A stretch of DNA of 64,000 nt from an uncultured Lachnospiraceae bacterium (GTDB lineage: Bacteria; Bacillota; Clostridia; Lachnospirales; Lachnospiraceae): NCBI GenBank assembly GCA_910583615.1, contig CAJTXP010000019.1, positions 9,741 to 73,740 of the forward strand. The letters run 5' to 3'. Below, one piece after another: positions 16,823 through 25,648 of the stretch (position 1 is the stretch's first letter; each line of letters opens with the position of its first letter). The translations under genes were made by a program, and so were the position numbers. The notes under the pieces are model-generated. The model did no database searches. It saw nothing but the letters and a program-made list of their open reading frames with translations, and was not told where the DNA came from.

Positions 16823-19213
16823 TTATCCATCCTGTCTCTGGTCGTACAAAAGCACGTCCCGGATCCCTTCCGCCGTATATTCCACTGCCGACCGATGCAC
16901 CGGGATTCCGGCAGCAGCCGCTGCTTCTGCCGTCACCGGACCGATGCAGACTGCTTTTGCCGCCATGCTTTTTCCGTCCGTCATGGACGCAAATGCCTTG
17001 ACCGCCGAAGCGCTGGCAAAGGTCACATAATCCACCTGCGGCAGAATCCGGTTCAGCTCTTCACTTTTGCGTTCATCCACCGCTGTATGGTAAACCGTCA
17101 GCGGCTCATAGAGAATTCCCGCCTTTTCCAGCGCCCGGTTCAACTCCGAAGACGCCTCCTGAGCCCGCAGCAACAGGACCCGGTCTTCTTTGTTCAGTGT
17201 TGGGACCCATTCCTTCGAGAGATCCCGGCTGCTGTATTTCGTCGGTACAAAATCCGCCTGGATCCCCTTTGCAGCCAGCACCTGTTTCGTCCCCTCGCCG
17301 ATCACTGCAAAACGAAGCCCCGCCAGACACCGGATATCCTTCCCGCACGCCAGCAGATAATCAAAGAAAATATCCACCCCGTTGCCGCTGGTAAATACAG
17401 CCCAGCTGTAACGGTCCAGGGTCTCCATGGCGGTTTGCAGCTCCCTGGTAATCAGCGGCTCTGTATGGATCAGGCTGAAGGAGATCACTTCCGCTCCTTC
17501 CGCTTCCAGCACCCGCCGCTGCTGCTCTGCCATTTTCTCCGTTCCGGTCACAAGCACCCGCACGCCTGCAAGCGCGCCCTTTCCATACCATGCGATCTCT
17601 TCTCTTAGGGACACCACGTCACCTACTACCGTGATTGCAGGAGTTCGGATTCCTGCAGATTCTGCTTTCCAGACGATGTCCCGCAAAGTTCCCACCGCCA
17701 CTTTCTGACGGCTTGTAGTCCCTTCCTGAATCACGGCTGCCGGCGTGTCCGGATTCTTTCCGTTTTCAACCAGACTCGTCGTGATATTCGGTAGATTCTT
17801 AAGCCCCATCAGAAAGACCAGCGTGCCTTCTTCTTTTGCCAGCGTCGCATAGTCCAGCACGTTTTTTTCCTTGTGATTTCCTTCATGCCCGGTAATCACA
17901 TGAAAGGAGGAAGCATGGTCCCGATGCGTTACGGGGATTCCGGCATAAGCAGGCGCCCCGTAACAGGAAGACACGCCCGGCACGATCTCGTATTCAATCC
18001 CGGCCTCCAGAAGTTCCTGTGCTTCCTCTCCGCCCCTTCCGAAAATAAACGGATCTCCGCCTTTTAAACGGACCACTTTTTTGCCCTCCTTTGCCATACG
18101 AATCAGCAGAGCGTTAGTCTCTTCCTGCTTCAAATGATGACTGGACGCACGTTTTCCGGCATAGATCAGTTCAGCGTCTCTTCCGGCCTCATTTAACAGT
18201 GAATCCGTAGCCAGACTGTCATAAACGATCACATCCGCCTCCCGGATGCAGGACAGACACCTGTTTGTCACCAGATTCCGGTCTCCCGGACCAGCTCCTG
18301 CAAGCCATACTTTTCCCTGGCAGAGCTTTGCCGCCAGTTCGCGTCCCAACGCCTCCGCCTGCCCGGGGCAAAGCCCCGTGGTCCTGCTGCCCGAAGCCTT
18401 TTTCAAATGCCTTCCGTCCGGGGCAAACAATACTTCCATATGAAGTATGTCTCCTTCCAGCCAGGAATATGCCGCCGCCGGAGCATTGCAGCTTCCGCCG
18501 ATGGCGGACAAATACGCACGTTCTGCATACAGAGACACCGCTGCTTCCGCGTCGTGGATGGCATCCAGCACTTCCTTCAGATGTCCTCCCCTGCTCTCCA
18601 CCGCCAGGATCGCCTGTCCTGCAGCCGGCAGGCAGACGGAACGGTCCAGAAACTCATAATGATATTCTCCGCTGTCTGGAAGCGCCAGCCGCTTAAGTCC
18701 CGCCGCTGCCAGCACAATGGCGTCATACTGTCCTTCCGACAGCTTCCGAAGCCTGGTCAGCACATTTCCCCGGATCATCCGGATCTGGACCAGCGGATTG
18801 ACTTTTTTAATCTGAAGCTCCCGCCTGAGACTGCTGGTTCCCACCACGGAACCGGGTTTCAGATCAAAAAGCCTGGTTCCGTCACGGGTAACGAGCACGT
18901 CTTCTGCCGATTCCCGCTTAAGAACGGCTCCAATCCCCAGCCCTTCCGGAAACTCCATGGGCATGTCCTTGGCGCTGTGTACCGCCAGATCGATCTCTCC
19001 ATTTATAAGCGCCTCTTCCAGCTCCTTTGTAAATACGCCTTTTCCGCCAAAAGAAGTCAGAGAACGGTCCAGAAGCTCGTCTCCTTTCGTCGACATCTCC
19101 ACAATCTCCGCCCGGACTTCCGGAAACGCCTCTTCTATCTTTCTTTTTACAATCTCCGTCTGAACCAGAGCCAGTCTGCTCTTCCTGCTCCCGATTCGAA
19201 TCAAATCCTGCAT
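16823..19213 (-). CDS. HemC-CobA-HemD trifunctional fusion
   Basis: Three successive enzymes on one 796-residue chain. Residues 1-300 are porphobilinogen deaminase (HemC), including the cofactor-attachment Cys242 in GGSCNAPAAAY. Residues about 300-545 are uroporphyrinogen-III C-methyltransferase (CobA/SUMT), with WLAGAGPGDRNLVT and VVRLKGGDPFIFGRGGEE. The remainder is uroporphyrinogen-III synthase (HemD), beginning VRVLVTGTEKM. Together they convert porphobilinogen to precorrin-2. I chose the ATG at 19213 because GGAAGGCGG lies about eight bases upstream; a GTG at 19231 is also in frame. The order of domains equals the order of reactions apart from CobA and HemD. It lies between cbiH and a DUF2971 gene. 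Confidence 0.94.
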   Translation of the reverse strand: MQDLIRIGSRKSRLALVQTEIVKRKIEEAFPEVRAEIVEMSTKGDELLDRSLTSFGGKGVFTKELEEALINGEIDLAVHSAKDMPMEFPEGLGIGAVLKRESAEDVLVTRDGTRLFDLKPGSVVGTSSLRRELQIKKVNPLVQIRMIRGNVLTRLRKLSEGQYDAIVLAAAGLKRLALPDSGEYHYEFLDRSVCLPAAGQAILAVESRGGHLKEVLDAIHDAEAAVSLYAERAYLSAIGGSCNAPAAAYSWLEGDILHMEVLFAPDGRHLKKASGSRTTGLCPGQAEALGRELAAKLCQGKVWLAGAGPGDRNLVTNRCLSCIREADVIVYDSLATDSLLNEAGRDAELIYAGKRASSHHLKQEETNALLIRMAKEGKKVVRLKGGDPFIFGRGGEEAQELLEAGIEYEIVPGVSSCYGAPAYAGIPVTHRDHASSFHVITGHEGNHKEKNVLDYATLAKEEGTLVFLMGLKNLPNITTSLVENGKNPDTPAAVIQEGTTSRQKVAVGTLRDIVWKAESAGIRTPAITVVGDVVSLREEIAWYGKGALAGVRVLVTGTEKMAEQQRRVLEAEGAEVISFSLIHTEPLITRELQTAMETLDRYSWAVFTSGNGVDIFFDYLLACGKDIRCLAGLRFAVIGEGTKQVLAAKGIQADFVPTKYSSRDLSKEWVPTLNKEDRVLLLRAQEASSELNRALEKAGILYEPLTVYHTAVDERKSEELNRILPQVDYVTFASASAVKAFASMTDGKSMAAKAVCIGPVTAEAAAAAGIPVHRSAVEYTAEGIRDVLLYDQRQDG

Positions 19214-19260
19214 GTTATAACCGCCTTCCACGTGTTTTTCGTCCCTGTACTGCGGACCTT

Positions 19261-19992
19261 CTATAAAGAATATCCCCTGGGAGTGATCATCCTTGCTTTT
19301 TTCACATACGTCTGTGAATTCCCGATAATCACCACGCTGAACATATCGATTTCCGCATCCTTCAGTTCCTTAAGCGTCGTAATGCACATGCTTTCGTCTT
19401 TTCTTCCCGCATTGCGCACGATCCCCGCCGGCGTCTCCGGCTTCCGGTATTTCATCAGGATATCCGCCGCCTGCTCCACGTAACCGGTCCGTTTTCTGCT
19501 CCTGGGATTGTACAGACAGACGATCAGATCTCCCTGTCCGGCACAGTCCACGCGCTTCATGATCAGAGGAAGGGGCGTCATCAGATCGCTCAGGCTGATG
19601 ACCGCAAAATCATGCATCAGGGGCGCTCCAAGCACGGACGCCGCCGCACTGGCCGCCGTCACGCCCGGCACGGTCTCAATCTCAATATCCGCATTTTTTT
19701 CATCTGCCACCTGATAGATGATCCCGGCCATGCCGTAGATCCCGCTGTCCCCGCTGGACACCATGGCCACGGTCTGATCTTTCTGCGCTTCTTCCACCGC
19801 CATCTCACAGCGCCGCACCTCCTGCATCATGGGCGTCGCAATATAGTGCTTGTCCGGAAAATATTCCTTTAATATATTTACATAGGTCGTGTAGCCTGTT
19901 ACTACATCCGCCTTCCTGATCACTTCAATGGCTTTCGCCGTCATATGTTCGTATCCGCCCGGCCCGAAGCCCACTACATACAGTTTTCCCAT
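19261..19992 (-). CDS. cbiH: Precorrin-3B C17-methyltransferase CbiH
   Basis: Methylates C17 and drives ring contraction to cobalt-precorrin-4. The 243-residue protein is a standard tetrapyrrole methylase: YVVGFGPGGYEHMT at the N-terminus, VSSGDSGIYGMAG, VPGVTAASAAASVLGAPL and LYNPRSRKRTG, all typical of CbiH/CobJ. The start lies three bases after the hemA stop, so the two are coupled. No C-terminal extension such as the ferredoxin domain found in some CbiH relatives is present. Confidence 0.94.
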   Translation of the reverse strand: MGKLYVVGFGPGGYEHMTAKAIEVIRKADVVTGYTTYVNILKEYFPDKHYIATPMMQEVRRCEMAVEEAQKDQTVAMVSSGDSGIYGMAGIIYQVADEKNADIEIETVPGVTAASAAASVLGAPLMHDFAVISLSDLMTPLPLIMKRVDCAGQGDLIVCLYNPRSRKRTGYVEQAADILMKYRKPETPAGIVRNAGRKDESMCITTLKELKDAEIDMFSVVIIGNSQTYVKKARMITPRGYSL

Positions 19993-19995
19993 TTC

Positions 19996-21177
19996 TTATC
20001 TCTCCTTCATCGTTTCAAAAAACGCCCGCAGCGATTCCGGACTGGAATTATCCCGAATCCGGTAAAACATCTTGTCTATGGCTTTTTCAAAACCCTTTTT
20101 CTCTGCTTCTTCCAGCATCCACGCCTTCATTTTTCTGATCTCGGGAAGCGCCTGCTGGAACACCATCCAACGTTCAAAATCCAGTCCCACTTCCTTAAGA
20201 ATCTGGTCCGCCGCCATCGCTTCGTGCCTCTTCTTTTCGTTGTTTGCTTTCGCCAGCTCCTGAAAATCATCAATGTCATAACGTTTGATTCCCGGAAGCC
20301 ATTCCACTTTTTCCTCAATGTCGATGGGCACCGCCAGATCCACCAGAACCCTCTTCTTCGATGTCTTAAGGCATTTTGCCAGCTTGTCATATGTCATGGT
20401 ATAATGGGGGCTGCTGGTGGCGCTGATAATGACGTCCATCTCATCCATCAGTTCATAACGGCTCTCATATTCCATCACCTGATAGGTGACCTTGTGGTGC
20501 CGGTCCTCGCACGCCTGGCGCATGTTTCTGGATGTAATACAGACCTCGGCCCCCTCGATACACTGCAGATTTTTCAGCACTACGCTGCCGATCTTGCCGG
20601 ACGCCCCGATCAGCATTACCTTTTTCCCATGCAGGGACCCAAGCGTCTTCTCCGCCGCCTTTACCGCCATGGTCGCCGTGGACACGGTCGTCCGGGACAG
20701 ATCCGTCCTGGTCTTCACTTTTTTGGCCGCCGTTACCGCATACCGGAACAGCGTATTAAGATACACTTCGCAGGTTCCCGCCTGTCTGGCCTGCTCATGG
20801 GCGCGCTTTACCTGCCCCAGGATCTGATCCTCGCCCATGACCATGGAATCCAGCCCGGCCGCCACATGGAACAGGTGCTCCACTGCCTTTGTGCCGCTGT
20901 AAAAGCGCACATAGTCTCCTATATGCTCCACTTCCGCCGCCCCGGCAAATTCCAGCAGCAGATCCTGCATATCCGTAAAATTGCTTCCTGCCTTTTCTGA
21001 ATACGTATAGACCTCCGTCCGGTTGCAGGTGCTGATGATCACGCATTCCTGCGCAGACTTTCGTTCCAGCATCTGATGCATCAGATCCATCTGCACCTGT
21101 TCCGGAAAAGCAAAAAGTTCCCGGATGGCCAGAGGGGCGCTCTGATGGCTGATGCTGATCAGTGAGATCCCCATCAC
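19996..21177 (-). CDS. hemA: Glutamyl-tRNA reductase HemA
   Basis: Reduces glutamyl-tRNA to glutamate-1-semialdehyde, the first committed step of tetrapyrrole synthesis in the C5 pathway. The active-site cysteine lies in STCNRTEVY (Cys51), the substrate region contains HLFHVAAGLDSMVMGEDQILGQV, and the NADPH domain has MLIGASGKIG. At 393 residues it is slightly short for the family but includes the C-terminal dimerisation helices. GTG at 21177 and ATG at 21174 are both possible starts; AAGGAG is 7 or 10 bases upstream respectively. The start overlaps the cbiF stop. Its presence in the riboswitch operon means that precursor supply is probably tied to B12 demand. Confidence 0.94.
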   Translation of the reverse strand: MMGISLISISHQSAPLAIRELFAFPEQVQMDLMHQMLERKSAQECVIISTCNRTEVYTYSEKAGSNFTDMQDLLLEFAGAAEVEHIGDYVRFYSGTKAVEHLFHVAAGLDSMVMGEDQILGQVKRAHEQARQAGTCEVYLNTLFRYAVTAAKKVKTRTDLSRTTVSTATMAVKAAEKTLGSLHGKKVMLIGASGKIGSVVLKNLQCIEGAEVCITSRNMRQACEDRHHKVTYQVMEYESRYELMDEMDVIISATSSPHYTMTYDKLAKCLKTSKKRVLVDLAVPIDIEEKVEWLPGIKRYDIDDFQELAKANNEKKRHEAMAADQILKEVGLDFERWMVFQQALPEIRKMKAWMLEEAEKKGFEKAIDKMFYRIRDNSSPESLRAFFETMKER

Positions 21178-21929
21178 TCTGTCACTCCTTTTCGGAATTC
21201 TGTTGTAAATGTCTTATCGTACAGCTTCGAAAGCTCGTATTCGTCTCCAAGGAAATCTCCCACGACGGTCAGCGCCGTCTTGCGGATCCCTGCTTCCCTC
21301 ACGCGTTCTGCAATGTTGGTCAGATCCCCGCGCACGATCTTCTGATCCTCCCAGGTCGCCTTGTAGACCACCGCCACCGGCGTCTCCGGCCGGTATGCCT
21401 GTCTCAGAACCGCCGACATTTCCTCCAGCATCCCCACGCTCAGGAAGATGATCATGGTCGCATTGTGCTGTGCCAGATCCAGAAGCTTCTCCCTGGGCGG
21501 CATGGGCGTCCTGCCTTCCATACGGGTCAGAATCACTGTCTGGCTCACTCCCGGAAGCGTATATTCTTTTTTGAGCACCGCCGCCGTCGCCAGAAACGAA
21601 CTGACTCCAGGTACGATTTCGTACTCGATCCCCAGCTCGTCCAGCCGGTCCATCTGCTCCCGGTGAGCGCCGTAGATCGCCGGATCGCCAGTGTGCACCC
21701 GTGCGGTCTTCAAGCCTTTTTCTTCTGCGTTCTTCATGACCTCAATCACTTCATCCAGGTTCATGGTAGCGCTGTTATAGATCTTTGCCCCCGCCTTCGC
21801 ATCCACCAGTACCTGCGGATTGACCAGTGAACCCGCATAGATGATCACATCCGCACTGTCAATGATTTTCTTCCCTTTGATCGTCAAAAGTTCCGGATCT
21901 CCCGGACCCGCTCCGATAAATGATACCAT
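21174..21929 (-). CDS. cbiF: Cobalt-precorrin-4 C11-methyltransferase CbiF
   Basis: Methylates C11 of cobalt-precorrin-4. The 251-residue tetrapyrrole methylase has VSFIGAGPGDPELLTIKG at the N-terminus, ARVHTGDPAIYGA, VPGVSSFLATAA and LTRMEGRTPMPP, the last being characteristic of CbiF/CobM. It is the first gene of the operon, downstream of the riboswitch and the attenuator-like hairpin, and has a GGGGAGAGAAAAG ribosome site before the ATG at 21929. The stop codon overlaps the start of hemA. Confidence 0.95.
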   Translation of the reverse strand: MVSFIGAGPGDPELLTIKGKKIIDSADVIIYAGSLVNPQVLVDAKAGAKIYNSATMNLDEVIEVMKNAEEKGLKTARVHTGDPAIYGAHREQMDRLDELGIEYEIVPGVSSFLATAAVLKKEYTLPGVSQTVILTRMEGRTPMPPREKLLDLAQHNATMIIFLSVGMLEEMSAVLRQAYRPETPVAVVYKATWEDQKIVRGDLTNIAERVREAGIRKTALTVVGDFLGDEYELSKLYDKTFTTEFRKGVTE

Positions 21930-21986
21930 CTTTTCTCTCCCCTGTGCTGAATTTTAAGAGCTTCCGTTTCTTAAAAAAACCCTCAA

Positions 21987-22028
21987 TACAAACAAAAGGA
22001 CCTGCAACACTGCTCGCTGCAAGTCCTT
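21987..22028 (-). terminator. Intrinsic-terminator-like hairpin of the B12 leader (candidate attenuator)
   Basis: On the minus strand AAGGACTTGCA pairs with TGCAGGTCCTT (11 bp with one G-U pair) around an 11-base loop, followed by TTTTGTTTGT. It lies about 140 bases after the riboswitch aptamer and about 60 bases before cbiF. That position suits a ligand-controlled terminator. The antiterminator partner was not worked out. Confidence 0.65.
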
Positions 22029-22170
22029 CCTACAGTCAGACCTTCTGCCGTCTTTTGCCTCTTTGTCACACATGTGCCTGACCAGACAGCACATACAAAA
22101 ACAACAGCTTTGTCTGTTCTTCTTCTCCAAACTGTATTCCGGATCTGCTTTCGTCGGAAGCTCCCCATGA

Positions 22171-22345
22171 ATCAGAAAGCAGGTTTCCTGACTTGCGGTT
22201 TCGGTTTTCTTCTGTGCGCTGTCATTCCTTCTCACCTTTTGGCAATGGATTCCATAGACACCGCTTCTCCGCTTACAGTGACCGGATCGTTCAGGCTTCT
22301 CACCTGATTCCCTTTTCTGCCCTGTATGGGGCAGCACTTTCTGAT
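22171..22345 (-). promoter_or_regulatory. Adenosylcobalamin (B12) riboswitch
   Basis: The minus-strand leader of cbiF contains the B12 box AAGTCAGGAAACCTGC. The closing P1 stem is a perfect 9-bp pair: ATCAGAAAG at the 5' end (22345-22337) and CTTTCTGAT at the 3' end (22179-22171). Inside are GGGAATCAGGTGAGAAGCC, matching the conserved GGGAA-N-GGTG segment, and CCGGTCACTGTAAGCGG, matching the GCCACTG core region. Adenosylcobalamin binding should reduce expression of the whole operon. The short open frames across this stretch are not genes. Confidence 0.93.
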
Positions 22346-22362
22346 GCTTTTATCTGTGGAAA

Positions 22363-22391
22363 AGCATACCATATTTCCGCTGATTCGTCAA
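22363..22391 (-). promoter_or_regulatory. Vegetative (sigma-A) promoter of the cobalamin operon
   Basis: On the minus strand, TTGACG (22391-22386), a 17-base spacer and TATGCT (22368-22363) lie just upstream of the riboswitch. The -35 differs from consensus by one base and the -10 by two. Transcription would begin about ten bases before the P1 stem. Confidence 0.75.
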
Positions 22392-22418
22392 TTTATACTG
22401 TTTTCCATCCGTGTCCTC

Positions 22419-22447
22419 TTCCCATCCGCGCCTGCATCGTATATAAT
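22419..22447 (+). promoter_or_regulatory. Possible promoter of the C39-like peptidase gene
   Basis: TATAAT at 22442-22447 matches the -10 consensus exactly. The best -35 at 17-base spacing is TTCCCA, a weak match. It lies 30 bases before the ATG and back to back with the B12 operon promoter. Confidence 0.4.
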
Positions 22448-22476
22448 ATTTAAAAATCATGGAGTGAGTTCTAGTA

Positions 22477-23370
22477 ATGAATACCCGAAAACGAACCAGT
22501 AAAAAAAGAACCGGATATCTTTCCATCCTGCTGATCGTCTGCATCTTTTCCTGTATCACTGTCCTGGCTGTCAGTCTGTTCTTCCTGTTCCGTCCTTTCA
22601 CCATGGAAGACGTCCGCCGGTCCGCCGATCGTGCCTTTACCTGCGTATCCCGGCAGCTTACCTCCTTTGCCGAAGTTATCTGGTCATGGAATGAACCCGC
22701 TCCTGCAGACGCCGCTGTTTCAGATATACAGAATACCGAAGCGGAATCGGTTCCTTACATGGAATTTTCCGGAGAACCCGGTGATATCTCCAGCCTTCAG
22801 GCAGAATACAACGACCCGGTCGACCAGATCTACCTGAACATGCTGGACACCGGCTGCGGACCCATGCTCTACTACCACCAGGGAGACATCCGGTGGGGCG
22901 ATTATCTCTATGGAGGCTATGACCCCATGAGTAAATACGGCTGCGGGCCGACCGCCGTCTCCATGATCGTCAACAGCTTTGGCGATACTGCCGTTGATCC
23001 CACGGACATCGCCGCATGGGCCTCTGAAAACGGATATTATGCGCTCCACGGCGGCTCTTACCACAGTCTGATCCCGGACGCCATGAAAGCCTACGGACTG
23101 CAGGCGGAAAGCGTTACGGACCGGTCTTATGAGCATGTGGCAGAGCTCCTCTCTTCCAGTCATATTCTCGTCGCACTTATGGGACGGGGATCGCTGACGG
23201 AAAACGGGCATTTTGTTCTTTTCACAAAGCTTCTGGATAATGGAAAGATTTATATCGCTGATCCGGTCAATTATGAAAACTGCACGCTGGAATGGGATCT
23301 TACGCAGCTTCTGTCAGAACTGAAGAAAAGTTATGACAGCGGGGGACCGCTGTGGGCGGTGTCCCCTTAA
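22477..23370 (+). CDS. Membrane-anchored C39-like cysteine peptidase
   Basis: A 297-residue protein with a basic N-terminus and one membrane segment (about residues 13-38), then a linker and an extracytoplasmic Peptidase_C39_2-like domain from about residue 130. The likely catalytic triad is visible: Cys156 in YGCGPTAVSM, His245 in NGHFVLF and Asp262 in IADPVN. These domains resemble the peptidase part of double-glycine leader processors, but there is no ABC transporter here, so a cell-surface hydrolase is more likely. GGAGTGAG lies ten bases before the ATG. The 3' end carries a GC-rich hairpin and overlaps the edge of a pseudogene fragment on the other strand. Substrate unknown. Confidence 0.8.
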   Translation: MNTRKRTSKKRTGYLSILLIVCIFSCITVLAVSLFFLFRPFTMEDVRRSADRAFTCVSRQLTSFAEVIWSWNEPAPADAAVSDIQNTEAESVPYMEFSGEPGDISSLQAEYNDPVDQIYLNMLDTGCGPMLYYHQGDIRWGDYLYGGYDPMSKYGCGPTAVSMIVNSFGDTAVDPTDIAAWASENGYYALHGGSYHSLIPDAMKAYGLQAESVTDRSYEHVAELLSSSHILVALMGRGSLTENGHFVLFTKLLDNGKIYIADPVNYENCTLEWDLTQLLSELKKSYDSGGPLWAVSP

Positions 23371-23379
23371 AGATTCCTG

Positions 23380-23584
23380 TCCGTCCGGTCATGATCGCAC
23401 GCTCAAGACAAGGGTTCGTCTTAAATGTCAGATTGAACAGATTTCTCGTAAACGCGGTCAGTTCTTCCCAATATCCATAAATATACGCTTCCTGCAGCGG
23501 CGTATCGTATTCATCCAGCTTTTTCACCATATCGTCAAACAGGGTGTTGGACTCCGTCAATAACTCCTTCACAGCTTCCCTGCC
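23380..23584 (-). pseudogene. Internal fragment of an AAA-ATPase_like (DUF1703-type) gene
   Basis: About 65 codons resembling the Walker-B region of AAA-ATPase_like proteins: KKLDEYDTPLQEAY, then ELTAFTRNLFN and ERAIMTG. The usual LLLLDEYDTP context is damaged (MVKKLDEYD). Similarity starts abruptly where the frame of the next fragment is lost and ends abruptly just before the 3' end of the C39-like gene. There is no start, P-loop or C-terminal nuclease part. Confidence 0.7.
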
Positions 23585-24086
23585 TCTGTTCCAGGTATTT
23601 GTGTCTTAACAGACCCAGAAAAGAAAGGAAGATCTGATTATCCGAATTCTTGTCGACCTCGTCAATAATCAGTACGATCTCCCGATCCAGACTGCTGCAG
23701 AGCAAAGTGATCCTTTCCCCTAAATCATCCAGCGGAAAAACCTCGGAGACCGGCTGATTCCATTCTTCCAGAATCCCGCGTTCCACTCCCTGCGCTTTCA
23801 ATATACGGCTGATTCTCCGGATCAACCCCATTGCCAGAAGATACAATGACACAAAAAGTTCATCTGCCGCTTCAAAACTGAGTCTGATGACCAGGTAATG
23901 ATCTTTCAGACGCTGCTCCAGCAGATACAAAGTAGTCGTTTTTCCATACTGTCTTGCCCGGTTGATCGTAAAATATTTTCCTTCCCGCACATAATCGTTA
24001 CATATGGTATCGATTCTGGCGCTGATGTCCACCATATAATTTTCTTCCGGGATACAAACTCCTGTTACATTGAATTTTTTGGACAT
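23585..24086 (-). pseudogene. 5' part of an AAA-like ATPase gene, truncated
   Basis: Starts properly at the ATG 24086 with GAGGAGAG upstream and reads about 167 codons of a bacterial AAA-like ATPase, including a P-loop-like ARQYGKTTT and the Walker B strand VLIIDEVDK. After LLRHKYLEQRQ, where relatives continue for several hundred residues, the frame runs into unrelated sequence and stops; a different ATPase fragment follows in another frame. It is probably a remnant, although a short protein could still be made. Confidence 0.7.
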
Positions 24087-24091
24087 ATATG

Positions 24092-24447
24092 CTACTCTCC
24101 TCTCATCACCCGGCACCGCTTCCTGCAACACGCGACACCAAAAGTCATGACCGGATCCAGTCCATTAAGAAGCAGCTTCTCTTTGTAATTCTTCTCCCGG
24201 ATCTGCTCCGGAGCTTCCTGACACGCAGCATCCAGATCGCCGCCCTGTCACAGCCGATCTCAAAAAAATGCCGGAGCATGCTCATATTCAGGGATTTTCC
24301 AAATCGGCGGGGACGGGTGAAAAGGTTTACTGCTCCCCAGTTTCTTAACAGATCTTTGAGCAGGTTCGTCTTATCCACATAGTAAAAATTTTCTGTACGA
24401 ATTTTCGAGAAATTCTCAATACCAACAGGCAGTTTCTTTTTTTCCAT
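24092..24447 (-). pseudogene. AAA-ATPase_like/DUF1703 gene with internal deletion and frameshift
   Basis: The ATG at 24447 has GGAGGG upstream and the first 67 codons are a normal family N-terminus (LPVGIENFSKIRTENFYYVD, then FTRPRRFGKSLNMSML with the P-loop). After FFEIGCD the frame shifts by one base, and the new frame reads EQIREKNYKEKLLLNG then VACCRKRCRVM, the usual extreme C-terminus of the DUF1703 nuclease-like part, ending at TAG 24092-24094. Several hundred central codons are missing. This indicates deletion between the two ends of one gene or of tandem copies. Confidence 0.78.
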
Positions 24448-24527
24448 GCGCACGTCCCTCCGGCTTTTCTCTCTTGAGATTGATTATAACTGATTTTCTA
24501 CCTTCTGAAAAACCTAAACACATGCAA

Positions 24528-24553
24528 AAGGCGGCAGATCCTTCTGCCGCCTT
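24528..24553 (-). terminator. Terminator of the small FliD-like gene
   Basis: AAGGCGGCAGA and TCTGCCGCCTT form a perfect 11-bp stem with a four-base loop, 25 bases after the stop codon on the minus strand, followed by TTGCATGTGTTT. Confidence 0.8.
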
Positions 24554-24578
24554 CACTGAACAAAATCTGCTGTCAACT

Positions 24579-25514
24579 TCAGCCAATCGTATTCAAAAGC
24601 ATCCCAACCGCATAGTAATTGGTAAGGTTATATGCACCGCTCTTTGCAAAATTCGCAAAGGAAGTGAACTGATCAGACATCAAAGACTTATTGGAAGAAG
24701 CCTTGGCAGTACTTGATGAAGTACTGCTCTTGGATGTATCATCCTTCGTCTCCGTACTGTCCTTACCAAGAATCCGGTCAACCGGTGAATCCAGTACTCT
24801 GGTAGCCTTGCTTCCTACACGCTCTGCAATACCATACTGGCCGCCTACGGTCTCCTTCACAAAATCATAACTCTGCTCCAGGGATTCTGTCAGCTTTTTC
24901 TTGTCAATAGACAGGAAACCATCCTTATCCTTGCTGAGGCCAAAGGTCTGAAGTGCTTTGTCTGTCAGAGTATAGCTTTCAAAAGCTGCCATGTCAGACG
25001 CCGCTGTTGCTGTCACTCCATTGTTGTTCTTCAGGAAGGACATGGTAGAATTATAGTCATCTACAAACTTCTCGATCGCAGACACAACATTACCAAAAGC
25101 CTTTTCAACCGAATCCTGCGCATTCTTGATCGCATTCGCATCGCCGCTCTTCGCCGCTTCGTCTGCTTTCGCCAATGCCTCTTCATATTTGCTGAACACA
25201 TTGTCTTTCTCGAAAATCTGAAGCTTGGAAGAGGAATCCTCCAGATCTTCCAGTGCCATCTGATAGCTTCTGAGATATGCTGAAGGAGTAGACGCTGTAC
25301 CATACTTGTTCTTCACAGACGTGGTGCTGCCGGAAGTATTCGATGTACTGTCAGTACTGGATGTACTGCCGGTAGACGTATACTTATCCTTTAATTCTTC
25401 AGCTTTCTCATTGGAACTGTTAACCCAGGACTCATAATCCATGCCGTTGTTATAGCCGGTATTATATCCATAGCCATAATCCATACCAATGCCGCCGATT
25501 CCACTTGTTGCCAT
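24579..25514 (-). CDS. Small FliD-like flagellar protein (uncharacterised)
   Basis: A 311-residue secreted-type protein without a signal peptide. The N-terminus is rich in Gly, Tyr and Asn, followed by a Ser/Thr linker (residues about 45-65). The middle resembles the C-terminal domain of the filament cap FliD: FVDDYNSTMSFLK near residue 150, then KALQTFGLSKDKDGFLSIDK and KLTESLEQS, a pattern of capping proteins. A second Ser/Thr/Lys-rich stretch lies near residue 260. It has a strong AAAGGAGAAAAAC ribosome site, its own sigma-28-like promoter and its own terminator, so it is probably expressed with the late flagellar genes. A filament-associated or hook-associated role is inferred; I know of no named homologue. 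Confidence 0.7.
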   Translation of the reverse strand: MATSGIGGIGMDYGYGYNTGYNNGMDYESWVNSSNEKAEELKDKYTSTGSTSSTDSTSNTSGSTTSVKNKYGTASTPSAYLRSYQMALEDLEDSSSKLQIFEKDNVFSKYEEALAKADEAAKSGDANAIKNAQDSVEKAFGNVVSAIEKFVDDYNSTMSFLKNNNGVTATAASDMAAFESYTLTDKALQTFGLSKDKDGFLSIDKKKLTESLEQSYDFVKETVGGQYGIAERVGSKATRVLDSPVDRILGKDSTETKDDTSKSSTSSSTAKASSNKSLMSDQFTSFANFAKSGAYNLTNYYAVGMLLNTIG

Positions 25515-25648
25515 ATGTTTTTCTCCTTTCTGGTATTCATGATACCTTTTTGGCTGAAAGCTCTAATGAACTCTCCGCTTCTGTTGTAAAAGGATCTCTC
25601 CTTATGCAACCTTATATCAATCTGTACTATAGGCCCTCTCGTTATTAT

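Noticed and set aside
21954..22337. Small open frames in the B12 leader
   Set aside because: They overlap the riboswitch aptamer and attenuator; base pairing explains the sequence better than coding.
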